Of a stretch of DNA of 64,000 nt, positions 1 through 7,966 are shown in pieces; position 1 is the stretch's first letter; every line of letters begins with the position of its first letter. Source of the DNA: Pelagibius sp028280305 (GTDB lineage: Bacteria > Pseudomonadota > Alphaproteobacteria > Kiloniellales > Kiloniellaceae); assembly GCF_965233615.1 (NCBI RefSeq), contig NZ_OZ247495.1; one strand, given 5' to 3'. Below the pieces are notes generated by a model. The model searched no databases. It was not told the origin of the DNA and saw nothing but the letters and a program-made list of their open reading frames with translations. Position numbers and translations under genes: made by a program.

Positions 1-110
1 CCACCGGCCTGCAGGAGATCAACCGCTTCGACGACGTCTGCCTGGAAGCAGAGATCTGGGACGTCATCGAAAAACGCTACGGCAGCGGCCACCTGACGCC
101 GAGCGTTTAG
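1..110 (+). CDS. gshB: Glutathione synthetase, C-terminal end (partial)
   Basis: Only the last 35 codons are present, ending in TAG at 108-110. The peptide contains TGLQEINRFD followed by LEAEIWDVIEKRYG. This resembles the C-terminus of bacterial glutathione synthetases, where the ATP-grasp domain ends with a conserved N-[VI]-TSPTG-[IL]-x-E motif and a short helix. GshB joins gamma-glutamylcysteine and glycine with ATP in the cytoplasm. A comM gene follows on the same strand after a leftward phasin gene; gshB and comM are often near each other in alphaproteobacteria. The assignment rests on a short fragment. Confidence 0.72.
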   Translation, partial: TGLQEINRFDDVCLEAEIWDVIEKRYGSGHLTPSV

Positions 111-173
111 GGCGAGTAGTCCGGGTCTTATTAGGCGACAAGCAGCCTCCTCACCCTCCCCTACGCATCCGTC

Positions 174-285
174 CGTCATACTCGGGCTTGTCCCGCGTAT
201 CCATGGCGGGGCCAAATCCGGGATTTTCCACAAAGGTCCCGGTCGGCGGTGAGATGGACCCTCGGACCAAGTCCGAGGGTGACGG
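174..285. repeat. Dispersed repeat, CTCGGGCTTGTCCCG family, copy 1
   Basis: The left arm has CTCGGGCTTGTCCCG followed by ATCCATGG. The right arm has GGACCAAGTCCGAGGGTGACGG. The two arms are approximately complementary and frame about 60 bp of unrelated sequence. A second copy is at 12800-13062, where it is split by another repeat element. Confidence 0.6.
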
Positions 286-344
286 TTGGCGCAGGATGCC
301 GTTGCAGCAGGAAGAAGGGCAACGAGTGAAACCGGCGGCACGAG

Positions 345-461
345 CCCCCTCACCCTCCCGCTGATGCGGGCCCCTCCCTCTCCCACAAGGGGAGAGGGAA
401 AGACTCGGAAACGGCACCTCGTTCCCCCTCTCCCTCGATGGGAGAGGGTCGGGGTGAGGGT
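345..461. repeat. GC-rich palindromic intergenic repeat, copy 1
   Basis: The left half reads CCCCTCACCCTCCCG and then CTCTCCCACAAGGGGAGAGG. The right half is an inverted version ending GGGAGAGGGTCGGGGTGAGG. The whole unit can fold into a long hairpin with internal hairpins. Related copies lie at 4209-4330 and 6104-6220, and a looser relative at 35708-35812; all are intergenic. Confidence 0.75.
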
Positions 462-570
462 GATCCTCGCCAACGAAAGCTCTTCGACCGGATCATACCA
501 AACAGCGGACAGAACCCCTTACCCTCCCGCGAGGAGTGACGGTCCTGCTGCGCCAAGCCGTTGTCGTCGC

Positions 571-597
571 AAAAAAACGGCCGGCAAAGGCCGGCCG
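571..597 (-). terminator. Rho-independent terminator of the phasin gene
   Basis: On the minus strand an 8-bp perfect GC stem (578-585 with 590-597) closes a 4-nt loop and is followed at once by seven T residues (571-577). It lies 41 bp past the phasin stop codon. Confidence 0.85.
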
Positions 598-637
598 AGG
601 CACTGCCCGGACATCTTCCGGGCCGTGATCACCAGAT

Positions 638-1132
638 CTACTTCTTGTCGGCCCCGTTGCCGTTGTTGCCGTTCATGTCGTGGAGGGCGGACTTGGTGCG
701 CTTTTCCACCGGGGCCCAGCAGTCGCGGGTGATGCGCGCCATCATGGCCATCAGCTTGCTGGTTTCCTCGATGTACTGCTCCGCGGCATAGCGCGCGATG
801 GTGCACTGCTTCTCGAAAATCTCCTCCGGGTCCTTGGCCTTGATCAGCTCTTCTGAGGTCTCGAGGTTCTTGCGCACCCTCTCGCCGGCAAAGTTCATCA
901 CCTCCTGGCTGACCTCGGCCATGCCGGAAAACATCGCCTCGCTGGCGGACATCACGGCGGAGATGTTCTCGCCGTTGGAGCCGAGCATGGCCTCGTAGGA
1001 CGGCGGGGTCGGGACGGCGCCCTGAAGGCCGCCGCCGGAACCCCCGGGAGTGGACGAGGGGGAGGCGGAAGGGGATGAGGCGGAAGTAGGGGGTTTGCTG
1101 CTGCTTGTTGTCTTTTTACTGGCCGTTGCCAT
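638..1132 (-). CDS. Phasin family protein
   Basis: This 164-residue protein has a Ser/Pro/Thr/Gly-rich N-terminal 45 residues, then an amphipathic helical region (about 50-150) with the spacing typical of Phasin_2 family proteins, including AMFSGMAEVSQEVMNFAGER and a second helix EEIFEKQCTIARYAAEQYIEE. Phasins coat polyhydroxyalkanoate granules and control their number and size. The C-terminus is Asn/Gly/Lys-rich. The start is ATG with an AGGAG ribosome site about 8 bp upstream. The gene is monocistronic: repeats lie downstream after a strong terminator, and about 490 bp without a gene lie upstream. No PHA synthase is visible nearby, so the granule link is from family knowledge. Confidence 0.82.
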   Translation of the reverse strand: MATASKKTTSSSKPPTSASSPSASPSSTPGGSGGGLQGAVPTPPSYEAMLGSNGENISAVMSASEAMFSGMAEVSQEVMNFAGERVRKNLETSEELIKAKDPEEIFEKQCTIARYAAEQYIEETSKLMAMMARITRDCWAPVEKRTKSALHDMNGNNGNGADKK

Positions 1133-1620
1133 GGCTTGGTTTCTCCTGCAAGACGCTTTGGTTTTGGGGGGAACCGGGTGTTACCGGCAAAGCAAATCGT
1201 CTCCTTGGCATTTCCCGAGCCTGCAACCTGGTCGCGTAGACCCACAATGACACGCCTGCCGACGTCCTCGTCCGGACGAAACGCGTCTACGCGCCTGGAT
1301 CGCGGGCGGCGGGAACCCCAGCGACCGGAGCTTCACGTTGATCAGCATAGGCTAACAGATCTTAACCATAATTGATGTGGGACAGTTTCCCTCGCAAATA
1401 CACGAAACAAGAGAAAGTCCCCGGGCCAACGGACAGCGATCCTAAGGTCAGTCGCGAACTTCTTGGCAGCCCCGGGCTTCCACCCTAGATTGATCCTCCT
1501 TGATCATCCGTTGCGCTGACGGGACCGCCGAGGCGCCTCCGCCACAGCCCAGTCCGGTCCGGTGTACCCCAGGTCCGCCATACCAAGGGGGCCGTGCAGC
1601 CCAAAGAAGGGATCGGCCGC
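1133..1620. other. Intergenic region between phasin and comM
   Basis: This 488-bp stretch separates two divergent genes and must carry both promoters. The middle (about 1340-1420) is less GC-rich than its surroundings. I see no gene, RNA structure or recognisable operator. GTG codons before the chosen comM start would only add nine non-conserved residues. Confidence 0.5.
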
Positions 1621-3141
1621 ATGGTCGCGCGCATCACCACCGTCGCCTTTTCCGGGGTCGAGGTTCTCGACATCGACGTGCAGGTGCAGATGGGCAGCGG
1701 CCTGCCCGCCTTTTCCCTGGTGGGCCTGCCCGACAAGGCGGTGGCGGAAAGCCGCGAGCGGGTGCGCGCGGCCTTGACCGCCCTGGGGCTCGCCCTGCCG
1801 CCCAAGCGCATCACCGTAAACCTAGCCCCGGCTGACCTGTTGAAAGAGGGCAGCCACTTCGATCTGCCCATCGCTCTGGGTCTCTTGACCGCCATGGGGG
1901 TGCTGCCGGCGGAGGAAATGGCCGGCTATACGGCCCTCGGCGAGCTGGCGCTGGATGCCCGCATCACCCCGGTCGCCGGCGTGCTGCCGGCGGCGATCCA
2001 CAGCCTGGCGGCGGAGCGCGGCCTGATCTGCCCGGCCGATCAGGGCGGTGAGGCGGCCTGGGCCGAGGGGCTCGATATCCTGGCCCCGGCAACCCTGCTC
2101 ACCCTGGTAAACCACTTCAAGGGCAGCCAAGTGCTGAGCCCGCCGAAGCCGGCCTTGGCCGAGAGCGGGGAAAGCCCCCTCGACCTCGCCGACATCAAGG
2201 GCCAGGAGAGCGCCAAGCGGGCCCTGGAGATCGCCGCCGCCGGCGGCCACAACCTGCTGATGGCCGGGCCGCCGGGGGCCGGCAAGTCGATGCTGGCGGC
2301 GCGCCTGCCGGGCATCCTGCCGCCGCTGGCCCCGGCGGAGGCGCTGGAAGTCAGCATGATTCATTCCGTCGCCGGAACGCTCGGCCAGGCCGGGCTGTTG
2401 CGGGAGCGGCCTTACCGCGACCCGCACCACTCCGCCTCCCTGCCGGCGCTGGCAGGCGGCGGGCTGCGGGCCAGGCCCGGCGAGATCTCCCTCGCCCATC
2501 TCGGCGTGCTGTTCCTCGACGAGCTGCCGGAGTTTCAGCGCGGTGCGCTGGAGGCGCTGCGCCAGCCGCTGGAGACCGGCCGGGTCTCGGTCGCCCGCGC
2601 CAATGCCCATGTCACCTATCCGGCGCGGGTTCAACTGGTCGCCGCCATGAACCCCTGCCGCTGCGGCTATCTCGACGATCCGGCCCGGGCTTGCGCCCGG
2701 GCGCCGCGCTGCGCCGCCGACTACCAGGCCAAGATCTCCGGCCCGCTGTTCGACCGCATCGACCTTCATGTCGACGTGCCGGCGGTGAGCGCCGCCGATC
2801 TCTCCCTGCCGCCACCGGCCGAAAACTCCGCCGCCGTCGCCGCCCGGGTCGCCCAGGCCCGCGCCCGCCAGACCGCGCGCTATGCCGAGGTCCCGGCGGA
2901 GAACCGCCCGCGCAGCAATGCCGAGGCGGACGGTCAGTTGCTGGAAGAGGTGGCCGCGCCGGATCAAGAGGGCCGCAAGCTGCTGACCCAGGCCGCCGAG
3001 GCCATGAAACTCTCGGCCCGCGGCTATCACCGGGTGCTCAGGGTCGCCCGCACCCTCGCAGACCTGGAAGGCGCCGAAGCCGTCCGCCGCCCGCAGATCG
3101 CCGAAGCCCTCACCTACCGCCGCAGCCTGCCGGGGCGTTAA
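1621..3141 (+). CDS. comM: YifB/ComM family Mg-chelatase-like AAA+ ATPase
   Basis: This is a 506-residue protein. The N-terminal ChlI-type domain (about 1-150) begins VARITTVAFSGVEVLDIDVQ. The AAA+ core has Walker A GPPGAGKS at 216-223 and Walker B VLFLDE around 295-301. A C-terminal Mg-chelatase-type domain follows, with MNPCRCGY and DRIDLHVDVP. Length matches the family. ComM homologues are hexameric helicases that promote branch migration when transformed DNA is integrated. I chose ATG at 1621 because the family starts at this motif; a GTG 27 bp upstream would add non-conserved residues. It is the first gene on the plus strand after gshB. Confidence 0.93.
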   Translation: MVARITTVAFSGVEVLDIDVQVQMGSGLPAFSLVGLPDKAVAESRERVRAALTALGLALPPKRITVNLAPADLLKEGSHFDLPIALGLLTAMGVLPAEEMAGYTALGELALDARITPVAGVLPAAIHSLAAERGLICPADQGGEAAWAEGLDILAPATLLTLVNHFKGSQVLSPPKPALAESGESPLDLADIKGQESAKRALEIAAAGGHNLLMAGPPGAGKSMLAARLPGILPPLAPAEALEVSMIHSVAGTLGQAGLLRERPYRDPHHSASLPALAGGGLRARPGEISLAHLGVLFLDELPEFQRGALEALRQPLETGRVSVARANAHVTYPARVQLVAAMNPCRCGYLDDPARACARAPRCAADYQAKISGPLFDRIDLHVDVPAVSAADLSLPPPAENSAAVAARVAQARARQTARYAEVPAENRPRSNAEADGQLLEEVAAPDQEGRKLLTQAAEAMKLSARGYHRVLRVARTLADLEGAEAVRRPQIAEALTYRRSLPGR

Positions 3142-3198
3142 CGATTCCAAAAACTCAATGATCATAATTGGTTAACACTCTTCAGCCTAAAATAACCT

Positions 3199-3606
3199 AT
3201 GGCTGAAATCACGACACACTATGCGAGAGACGCGGAGCTTACCCTCTTTGTGGTGGACGGCTGCGTGCTGGCCGACGAATTGATCGCGGTCATCGAAGCC
3301 CACTACGGCAGCAATCCCACCAGCATCACGATCTGGGATCTCTGGGAAGCCGACCTCTCGGAACTGGACATGCCGGCGCTGATCCGGGTTTCCGACTGCG
3401 CCCAGCGCTACGCCGGGGAACGCCCGAACCCGAAAACGATCTTCGTCGTCAAGCGGGCGCAGGAAAAACCGCTGGTGAAACTCTACAAGAAGATCGCCGA
3501 ATTTCGCGGCTCCCCGGTCGCCTACGACCTGCAACCCACCCTCGCCGACGCCTACGAGTCTCTGGGCATGGCCGATCCCTTCGCCGAGCAGCGCGCCCGC
3601 GCCTGA
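3199..3606 (+). CDS. Conserved hypothetical protein, 135 aa
   Basis: This is a compact, mixed alpha/beta-looking acidic protein with no signal peptide or membrane segment. It starts MAEITTHYARDAELTLFVVDG and has a central IWDLWEADLSEL stretch. The order, a short beta strand, a helix and then a strand with a conserved Asp/Leu stretch, vaguely recalls STAS-like or SpoIIAA-like folds, but I cannot identify a family. It follows comM after 57 bp, with an AT-rich leader (TTAACACTCTTCAGCC then AAAATAACCT) that may carry its own promoter. Confidence 0.7.
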   Translation: MAEITTHYARDAELTLFVVDGCVLADELIAVIEAHYGSNPTSITIWDLWEADLSELDMPALIRVSDCAQRYAGERPNPKTIFVVKRAQEKPLVKLYKKIAEFRGSPVAYDLQPTLADAYESLGMADPFAEQRARA

Positions 3607-3613
3607 CCCCAAA

Positions 3614-3660
3614 ATTTACCTGATCGCGACATTTGCCTGATCCCGGGATTTGCCTGGGGC
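3614..3660 (+). repeat. 17-bp tandem repeat, about 2.7 units
   Basis: The units ATTTACCTGATCGCGAC (3614-3630), ATTTGCCTGATCCCGGG (3631-3647) and the partial ATTTGCCTGGGGC (3648-3660) lie head to tail between the 3' end of the hypothetical gene and the GNAT gene. Confidence 0.75.
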
Positions 3661-3678
3661 GGCGAAGCGCGCTATGCG

Positions 3679-4191
3679 ATGGGCATGAGCACCCCTGATA
3701 CCGAACTGCCCGCCGCCATCTCCATCGATCTGGCCGACCTCGATGCGGTTTTCGAACTGCGCAGGGCCGTGCTGCGGCCCTGGCTGACGCCGGAGGACGC
3801 CCGGGCATCCTACGCCGGCGTCGAAGCACACTTTCATGTCGCCGCAAAGGCCGGGGGCCGGGTGGTCGGCACCGCCGGTTTCGTCACCGAAATGCATCCG
3901 GATTATGACGGCAAAACCTTCCGGGAGAAGCAGTGGCGCCTGCGCGGCATGGCGACGGAGCCGGCCTTTCAGGGCCGCGGTCTCGGCGGCCGGGTGCTGC
4001 GCTTCGGCATTGAGGAACTGGCGCGCCGGCTCACCACCCGTGGCGAAGCCCGCGCCGTGCTCTGGTGCAACGGACGCACGCCGGCACAGAGCTTTTACGA
4101 GCGCCACGGCTTTCAGGCGATCGGCGACATCTTCGAAACACCGGGCACGGGTCCACACTACGTCTTCTGGCGAAATGTGGATGCGGTTTAG
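3679..4191 (+). CDS. GNAT family N-acetyltransferase
   Basis: This 170-residue protein carries the acetyl-CoA binding loop QGRGLGGRVL (motif A, around 105-115) after the strand WRLRGMATEPAF. Near the C-terminus it has NGRTPAQSFYERHGFQAIGD, the usual GNAT motif B. The substrate cannot be told from sequence. The start may be ATG 3679 or ATG 3685. It lies 72 bp after the previous gene, across a tandem repeat, and is followed by a palindromic repeat that may end transcription. Confidence 0.85.
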   Translation: MGMSTPDTELPAAISIDLADLDAVFELRRAVLRPWLTPEDARASYAGVEAHFHVAAKAGGRVVGTAGFVTEMHPDYDGKTFREKQWRLRGMATEPAFQGRGLGGRVLRFGIEELARRLTTRGEARAVLWCNGRTPAQSFYERHGFQAIGDIFETPGTGPHYVFWRNVDAV

Positions 4192-4208
4192 GCAAGCAAG
4201 AGATCACT

Positions 4209-4330
4209 CCCCCTCACCCTCCCGCTACGCGGGCCCCTCCCTCTCCCACGAGGGGAGAGGGAACGATAGTCGCAGCCCTGGTTTTTGATTCCCCCTCTCC
4301 CCTTGCGGGAGAGGGTCGGGGTGAGGGGGA
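4209..4330. repeat. GC-rich palindromic intergenic repeat, copy 2
   Basis: It has the same two-armed structure as the copy at 345-461: CCCTCACCCTCCCGCTACGC on the left and GAGAGGGTCGGGGTGAGGGG on the right, with an about 40-bp variable centre. It separates the convergent GNAT and alpha/beta hydrolase genes and could act as a bidirectional terminator. Confidence 0.8.
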
Positions 4331-4345
4331 CTTTGGTTTGTGTTT

Positions 4346-5176
4346 CTAAAGCCCTTCGAGGAACGCGCGCAGCTGGGTGTTGAAGACCTCCGGCTGTTCC
4401 ATGTTGGGCAGATGCGCGGTGCCGGGGATGACGCTGCCCAGCGCCTGGGGCATGGCCTGGACCAGATGGACGCAGCGCTGCTGCACGTGGGGGAAGTCGG
4501 CATCGCCCCAGATCACCTGGGACGGCGGCGTAAGATCGGCAAGCCGCGCGTAAGCGACCGGGAAGGCGGCGGGATTGGTTTCCGGCCCCGGGTCGGGCGC
4601 ATGCAGCGCCCGGTCGTTCATCACCAGGAAAAGGTCGCGCAGGGGCCCGCTGACGCGGCCTTCCTCGCTGGCCGGTCCGTCGAGCCAGAGCCAGGCCTCC
4701 AGAAGGTTGATGCGGTCGAGGTCCTCCTCTTCCTCCGCCTCCTCCAACAACTCCAGCACCGCCTCCACCGCCGGCGGAAAGTCCTCCGTTCGCGGGGCGC
4801 CGGTCACCGCGGGGGCGACGAGGAAAAGGCCGGCGACGCGGCCGGGATGAGTGAGGGTGAAGTCGATGGCGATGCGGCCGCCCTGGGAGCAGCCGACCAG
4901 CACCGCCGAGGCGATGCCGAGCTGGTCGAGCACTGCCAGCAGGTCGTCGACGTGGGAAAAGGTTTCGGCCTCGTAGCGCGTCTCGCCAAAGCCGCGGCGG
5001 TCATAGGCGACGGCGCGGTGGCGGCCACTGAAGGCAGGCAGCTGCGCCTGCCACATCCGCCGGTCGGCAACACCGGCATGAAGAAAGACCAGCGCCGGGC
5101 CCACCGCGTTTTCGGCGCCCGCCTCGGCACCGGCAAGCTTTGCCCTGCCGCTGGTGACGGTGAATTCGAGGGTCAT
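4346..5176 (-). CDS. Alpha/beta fold hydrolase (serine type)
   Basis: The 276-residue protein has the alpha/beta-hydrolase order: oxyanion-hole strand VFLHAGVADRRMW (about 30-42), strand VAYDRRGFGET, nucleophile elbow VGCSQGG with Ser97, acid-bearing VIWGDADFP and catalytic His in GTAHLPNMEQP near the end. An unusual acidic stretch (LLEEAEEEEDL) lies in the cap region. The family includes 3-oxoadipate enol-lactonase and many esterases; the substrate is unknown. There is no signal peptide, so it is cytoplasmic. It lies 92 bp downstream of the winged-helix regulator on the same strand and may be co-transcribed with it. Confidence 0.85.
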   Translation of the reverse strand: MTLEFTVTSGRAKLAGAEAGAENAVGPALVFLHAGVADRRMWQAQLPAFSGRHRAVAYDRRGFGETRYEAETFSHVDDLLAVLDQLGIASAVLVGCSQGGRIAIDFTLTHPGRVAGLFLVAPAVTGAPRTEDFPPAVEAVLELLEEAEEEEDLDRINLLEAWLWLDGPASEEGRVSGPLRDLFLVMNDRALHAPDPGPETNPAAFPVAYARLADLTPPSQVIWGDADFPHVQQRCVHLVQAMPQALGSVIPGTAHLPNMEQPEVFNTQLRAFLEGL

Positions 5177-5268
5177 GGATTACGGATCATCGGGGGCATG
5201 CCCCTGGGGTTCGGGTTGCAGGGGAGGTTCAGGTTGCAGGGTCCGCGGGCGAGACCCGGCCCGGTTCT

Positions 5269-5982
5269 TCAGTCATCCGGTTCCAGTGCCGCCATGATGC
5301 CGGGGAATACCCCGGGCAAGGCGGCCTCGCCTTTGGCTGTGATGATGACCTTGCGCGATTTGCGGTCCCGCTTCAACCACTTCGCAGCCAGCAGGCGATC
5401 GGCCAGGGCCGCGCCGAGCGATCCGCCGAGGTGCGGGCGACGCTCGCTCCAGTCCAGGCAGCAGCGCGCGAAATGGCGGCGCTGGCTCTCCGCCGCCTCT
5501 ACGTCGACACCAAGGTCGGCCATGAAACCGCGGCCTTTGGGGCCGAGCCGGAAGTCGCTCTCGACCCGCCGGATGTAGCGGCGCTTCAGCAGCGAGTCGG
5601 TGAGCGCGACACCGAGCCGCCCGGCCAGATGGTCGTAGCAGAAACGCGCCCGGCGCAGCTCGCCGACACGCCGGGCATGGGCGCGGCGCCGCTCCGGCAC
5701 CCGCTGGTTGGGGGTCAGATGGGTCAACGGCTCCAACGCCTCGGCGACCGTCGGATTGGCGAGACGGTAGTAGCGGTGACGCCCCTGGTTTTCCACCGCC
5801 AGCAAACCGGCCTCCGTCAGCTTGGCCAGATGGCTGCTCGCCGTCTGCGGCGTCACCCCGGCGACAAAGGCCAGTTCGGTTGCGGTCTGGGCGCGCCCGT
5901 CCATCAGGGCGGCCATCATGTTGGCCCGCGCCGGGACCCCGATCAGGGCGCCGACAAGAGCAAAGGAAGGTTCTACAGACAT
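5269..5982 (-). CDS. ArsR-type winged-helix transcriptional regulator
   Basis: This 237-residue protein has an N-terminal winged helix (about 10-85) with recognition-helix sequence GVTPQTASSHLAKLTEAGLL and wing NQGRHRYYRLAN. The C-terminal 150 residues are Arg-rich and contain RFCYDHLAGRLGVALTDSLL, typical of a subgroup of ArsR-like regulators with an extra domain. I see no Cys pair of the metal-sensing type in the DNA-binding helix. The ligand is unknown. It is encoded just upstream of the hydrolase gene on the same strand, suggesting local control. Confidence 0.85.
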   Translation of the reverse strand: MSVEPSFALVGALIGVPARANMMAALMDGRAQTATELAFVAGVTPQTASSHLAKLTEAGLLAVENQGRHRYYRLANPTVAEALEPLTHLTPNQRVPERRRAHARRVGELRRARFCYDHLAGRLGVALTDSLLKRRYIRRVESDFRLGPKGRGFMADLGVDVEAAESQRRHFARCCLDWSERRPHLGGSLGAALADRLLAAKWLKRDRKSRKVIITAKGEAALPGVFPGIMAALEPDD

Positions 5983-6103
5983 ATTTCGATGCTAGGCGAT
6001 TTGTGGAAACCGGACAAGACGGCGACATCCCGCTTTCGGCCAAAACGCCTCGGTGGTGATCGAAGTATGGATGTAGGGGATCATTGAGAGAAGCAAACCA
6101 AAG

Positions 6104-6220
6104 CCCCCCTCACCCTCCCGCTACGCGGGTCCCTCCCTCTCCCACAAGGGGAGAGGGTTTTCTACCTTCCGCTTTTGTTTCTCCCTCTCCCCTTGTGGGA
6201 GAGGGTCGGGGTGAGGGGGC
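6104..6220. repeat. GC-rich palindromic intergenic repeat, copy 3
   Basis: The arms CCCCTCACCCTCCCGCTACG and GGAGAGGGTCGGGGTGAGGG are as in copy 2. Complementarity continues into the flanks (AAACCAAAG before, CTTCTTTGTTT after), giving the longest hairpin of the family here. It lies between the regulator start and the HIT gene end. Confidence 0.8.
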
Positions 6221-6275
6221 TTCTTTGTTTACAAAATCAGTCGCGGGATGATGCCGCTTTAAGACAGCATAGCCA

Positions 6276-6644
6276 TCAACCCTGCGGCGGGCGGATCATG
6301 CGGCCGAGGGGCTGGCCGCCGAAGAGGTGGAGGTGGAAGTGCGGCACTTCCTGGTGGCCATGGGCGCCGGTGTTGGCGAGAACGCGGTAACCGTCGCCTT
6401 CGATGCCGAGATCCCTGGCGATCTTGCCGGCGGCGCGGAAGAAGCCGGTGATCTCGGCCTCGGAGGCCTGTGCGGAGAAATCGGCGAAGGAGACATAGGC
6501 GCCCTTGGGAATGACCAGGACGTGAACTTTGGTCTGCGGCTGGATGTCCCGAAAGGCGAGAACGTGATCGTCTTCGTAGACCTTGTCACAGGGAATCTCA
6601 CCGCGCAGGATTTTCGCAAAGATGTTGGTCTCGTCGTAGGCCAT
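6276..6644 (-). CDS. HIT family protein (HINT-like purine nucleotide hydrolase)
   Basis: The 122-residue protein matches the HIT family in length. The signature HFHLH occurs at 102-106 inside HQEVPHFHLHLFGG, with the N-terminal FAKILRGEIPC typical of the HINT branch. HINT proteins hydrolyse nucleoside phosphoramidates such as AMP-lysine using the central His. It is the last gene of the histidine block, 43 bp after hisE on the same strand, an arrangement common in alphaproteobacteria. Confidence 0.92.
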   Translation of the reverse strand: MAYDETNIFAKILRGEIPCDKVYEDDHVLAFRDIQPQTKVHVLVIPKGAYVSFADFSAQASEAEITGFFRAAGKIARDLGIEGDGYRVLANTGAHGHQEVPHFHLHLFGGQPLGRMIRPPQG

Positions 6645-6687
6645 GTCTTCCCCCTGGACTGTATCTTCCTTTTGCCTGCGGATGGTT

Positions 6688-7026
6688 TCAGCCGTGCGCC
6701 CGCGACGCCTTTTCGACGATGCCGGAGATGCCCTTGCGGCCCTCCAGCGCTGCCCAGACGTGCTTGGGCTTCACACCGCTGGCAGCCCAAAGCACCAGCA
6801 GGTGATAGAGAAGATCGGCCGACTCGTCGATGACGCCTTCGCGGCGCTCGCGCACGGCTTCGATCACGGTCTCCGTCGCCTCTTCGCCGACCTTCTGGGC
6901 GATCTTGTCGATGCCACGGTCGAACAGCTTGGCGGTGTGGGAGCTTTCCGGGTCTTCGCCGCGGCGGTCTTCAATCACCTTATAGAGTTGTTCAAGCACG
7001 CAGCCATTGGGAACGTCCTGCTTCAT
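6688..7026 (-). CDS. hisE: Phosphoribosyl-ATP diphosphatase
   Basis: This 112-residue protein performs the second step of histidine biosynthesis, removing pyrophosphate from phosphoribosyl-ATP. Motifs of the all-alpha MazG-like fold are present: AQKVGEEATETVIEA and ESADLLYHLLVLW, whose Glu/Asp residues bind Mg. Length is normal. It follows hisF after 146 bp on the same strand. HisI, the next enzyme, is not in this window. Confidence 0.93.
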   Translation of the reverse strand: MKQDVPNGCVLEQLYKVIEDRRGEDPESSHTAKLFDRGIDKIAQKVGEEATETVIEAVRERREGVIDESADLLYHLLVLWAASGVKPKHVWAALEGRKGISGIVEKASRAHG

Positions 7027-7172
7027 GAGATCAATGCCTTGCTACACGAAATATCATGGTTGGAGGCGTAACAGGTATTCGGGGACCTGTCACGCGGTCT
7101 GCCGGTGGATATCAGGTGGAAACAACGTGGATAACAGCCGCACCGCGGCCCGGCCGGCACCCACGAAAGGGA

Positions 7173-7952
7173 TTAGGAAACCGGTCTTACGGGCACGCCG
7201 GCAGCCGCCATTGCCGCTTTGGCTTCGGCAATGGAATAGGTGCCGAAGTGAAAGATGGAGGCGGCCAGCACCGCCGAGGCATGGCCTTCCAGCACCCCGG
7301 CGGCGAGGTGGTCCAGGCTGCCGACCCCGCCGGAGGCGATGACCGGCACCGGCACCGCATCGGCGATGGCGCGGGTGAGGGACAGGTTGTAACCCTGCTT
7401 GGTGCCGTCGCGGTCCATCGACGTCAGCAGAATCTCGCCGGCGCCGAGTTCGCAGAGCCTGACCGACCAGTCGACGGCATCGAGCCCGGTGGCCTTGCGG
7501 CCGCCGTGGGTGAAAATCTCGAAGCGCGCATCGCCGTCAGGATCTCCAGCAACAGACTTGGCATCCACCGCGACCACGATGCACTGGCTGCCGAACTTTT
7601 CCGCCGCCTGGCGCACGAAGTCCGGGTTCTCGACCGCCGCCGTGTTGATCGACACCTTGTCGGCGCCGGCGAGCAAGAGCTGGCGGATATCCTCCAAGGT
7701 CCTGACGCCGCCGCCGACGGTGAGCGGCATGAAGCATTCCTCGGCGGTGCGGCGCACGACATCCAGCAGGATGCCGCGCTTCTCATGGCTGGCGGTGATG
7801 TCGAGGAAGCAGAGCTCGTCGGCCCCGGCGGCATCGTAGACCTTGGCCTGTTCCACCGGGTCGCCGGCGTCGCGCAGGTCGACGAAGTTCACGCCCTTGA
7901 CGACGCGCCCGTCCTTTACATCCAGGCAGGGTATGATGCGCGTTGTCAGCAT
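7173..7952 (-). CDS. hisF: Imidazole glycerol phosphate synthase, cyclase subunit
   Basis: This 259-residue TIM barrel has catalytic Asp11 (in PCLDVKDGRVVKG) and Asp130 (in VVAVDAK) at the expected places. Phosphate-binding loops TVGGGVRTLED and IASGGVGSLDHL are intact. HisF uses ammonia from HisH to make imidazole glycerol phosphate and AICAR. Start ATG 7952 lies 14 bp after hisA stops, so the two are co-transcribed. Confidence 0.96.
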   Translation of the reverse strand: MLTTRIIPCLDVKDGRVVKGVNFVDLRDAGDPVEQAKVYDAAGADELCFLDITASHEKRGILLDVVRRTAEECFMPLTVGGGVRTLEDIRQLLLAGADKVSINTAAVENPDFVRQAAEKFGSQCIVVAVDAKSVAGDPDGDARFEIFTHGGRKATGLDAVDWSVRLCELGAGEILLTSMDRDGTKQGYNLSLTRAIADAVPVPVIASGGVGSLDHLAAGVLEGHASAVLAASIFHFGTYSIAEAKAAMAAAGVPVRPVS

Positions 7953-7966
7953 CGCATGTCTTCCCT

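Larger units (their letters stand above)
111..637. other. Intergenic region filled with repeats
   Basis: There is no credible gene between gshB and the phasin gene. The stretch holds one copy of a dispersed repeat beginning TCATACTCGGGCTTGTCCCG (about 174-285), one copy of a GC-rich palindromic repeat (345-461), partial copies of the latter around 145-165 and 510-540, and the phasin terminator at 571-597. Short open frames here run through the palindromes and have no protein-like composition. Confidence 0.7.
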
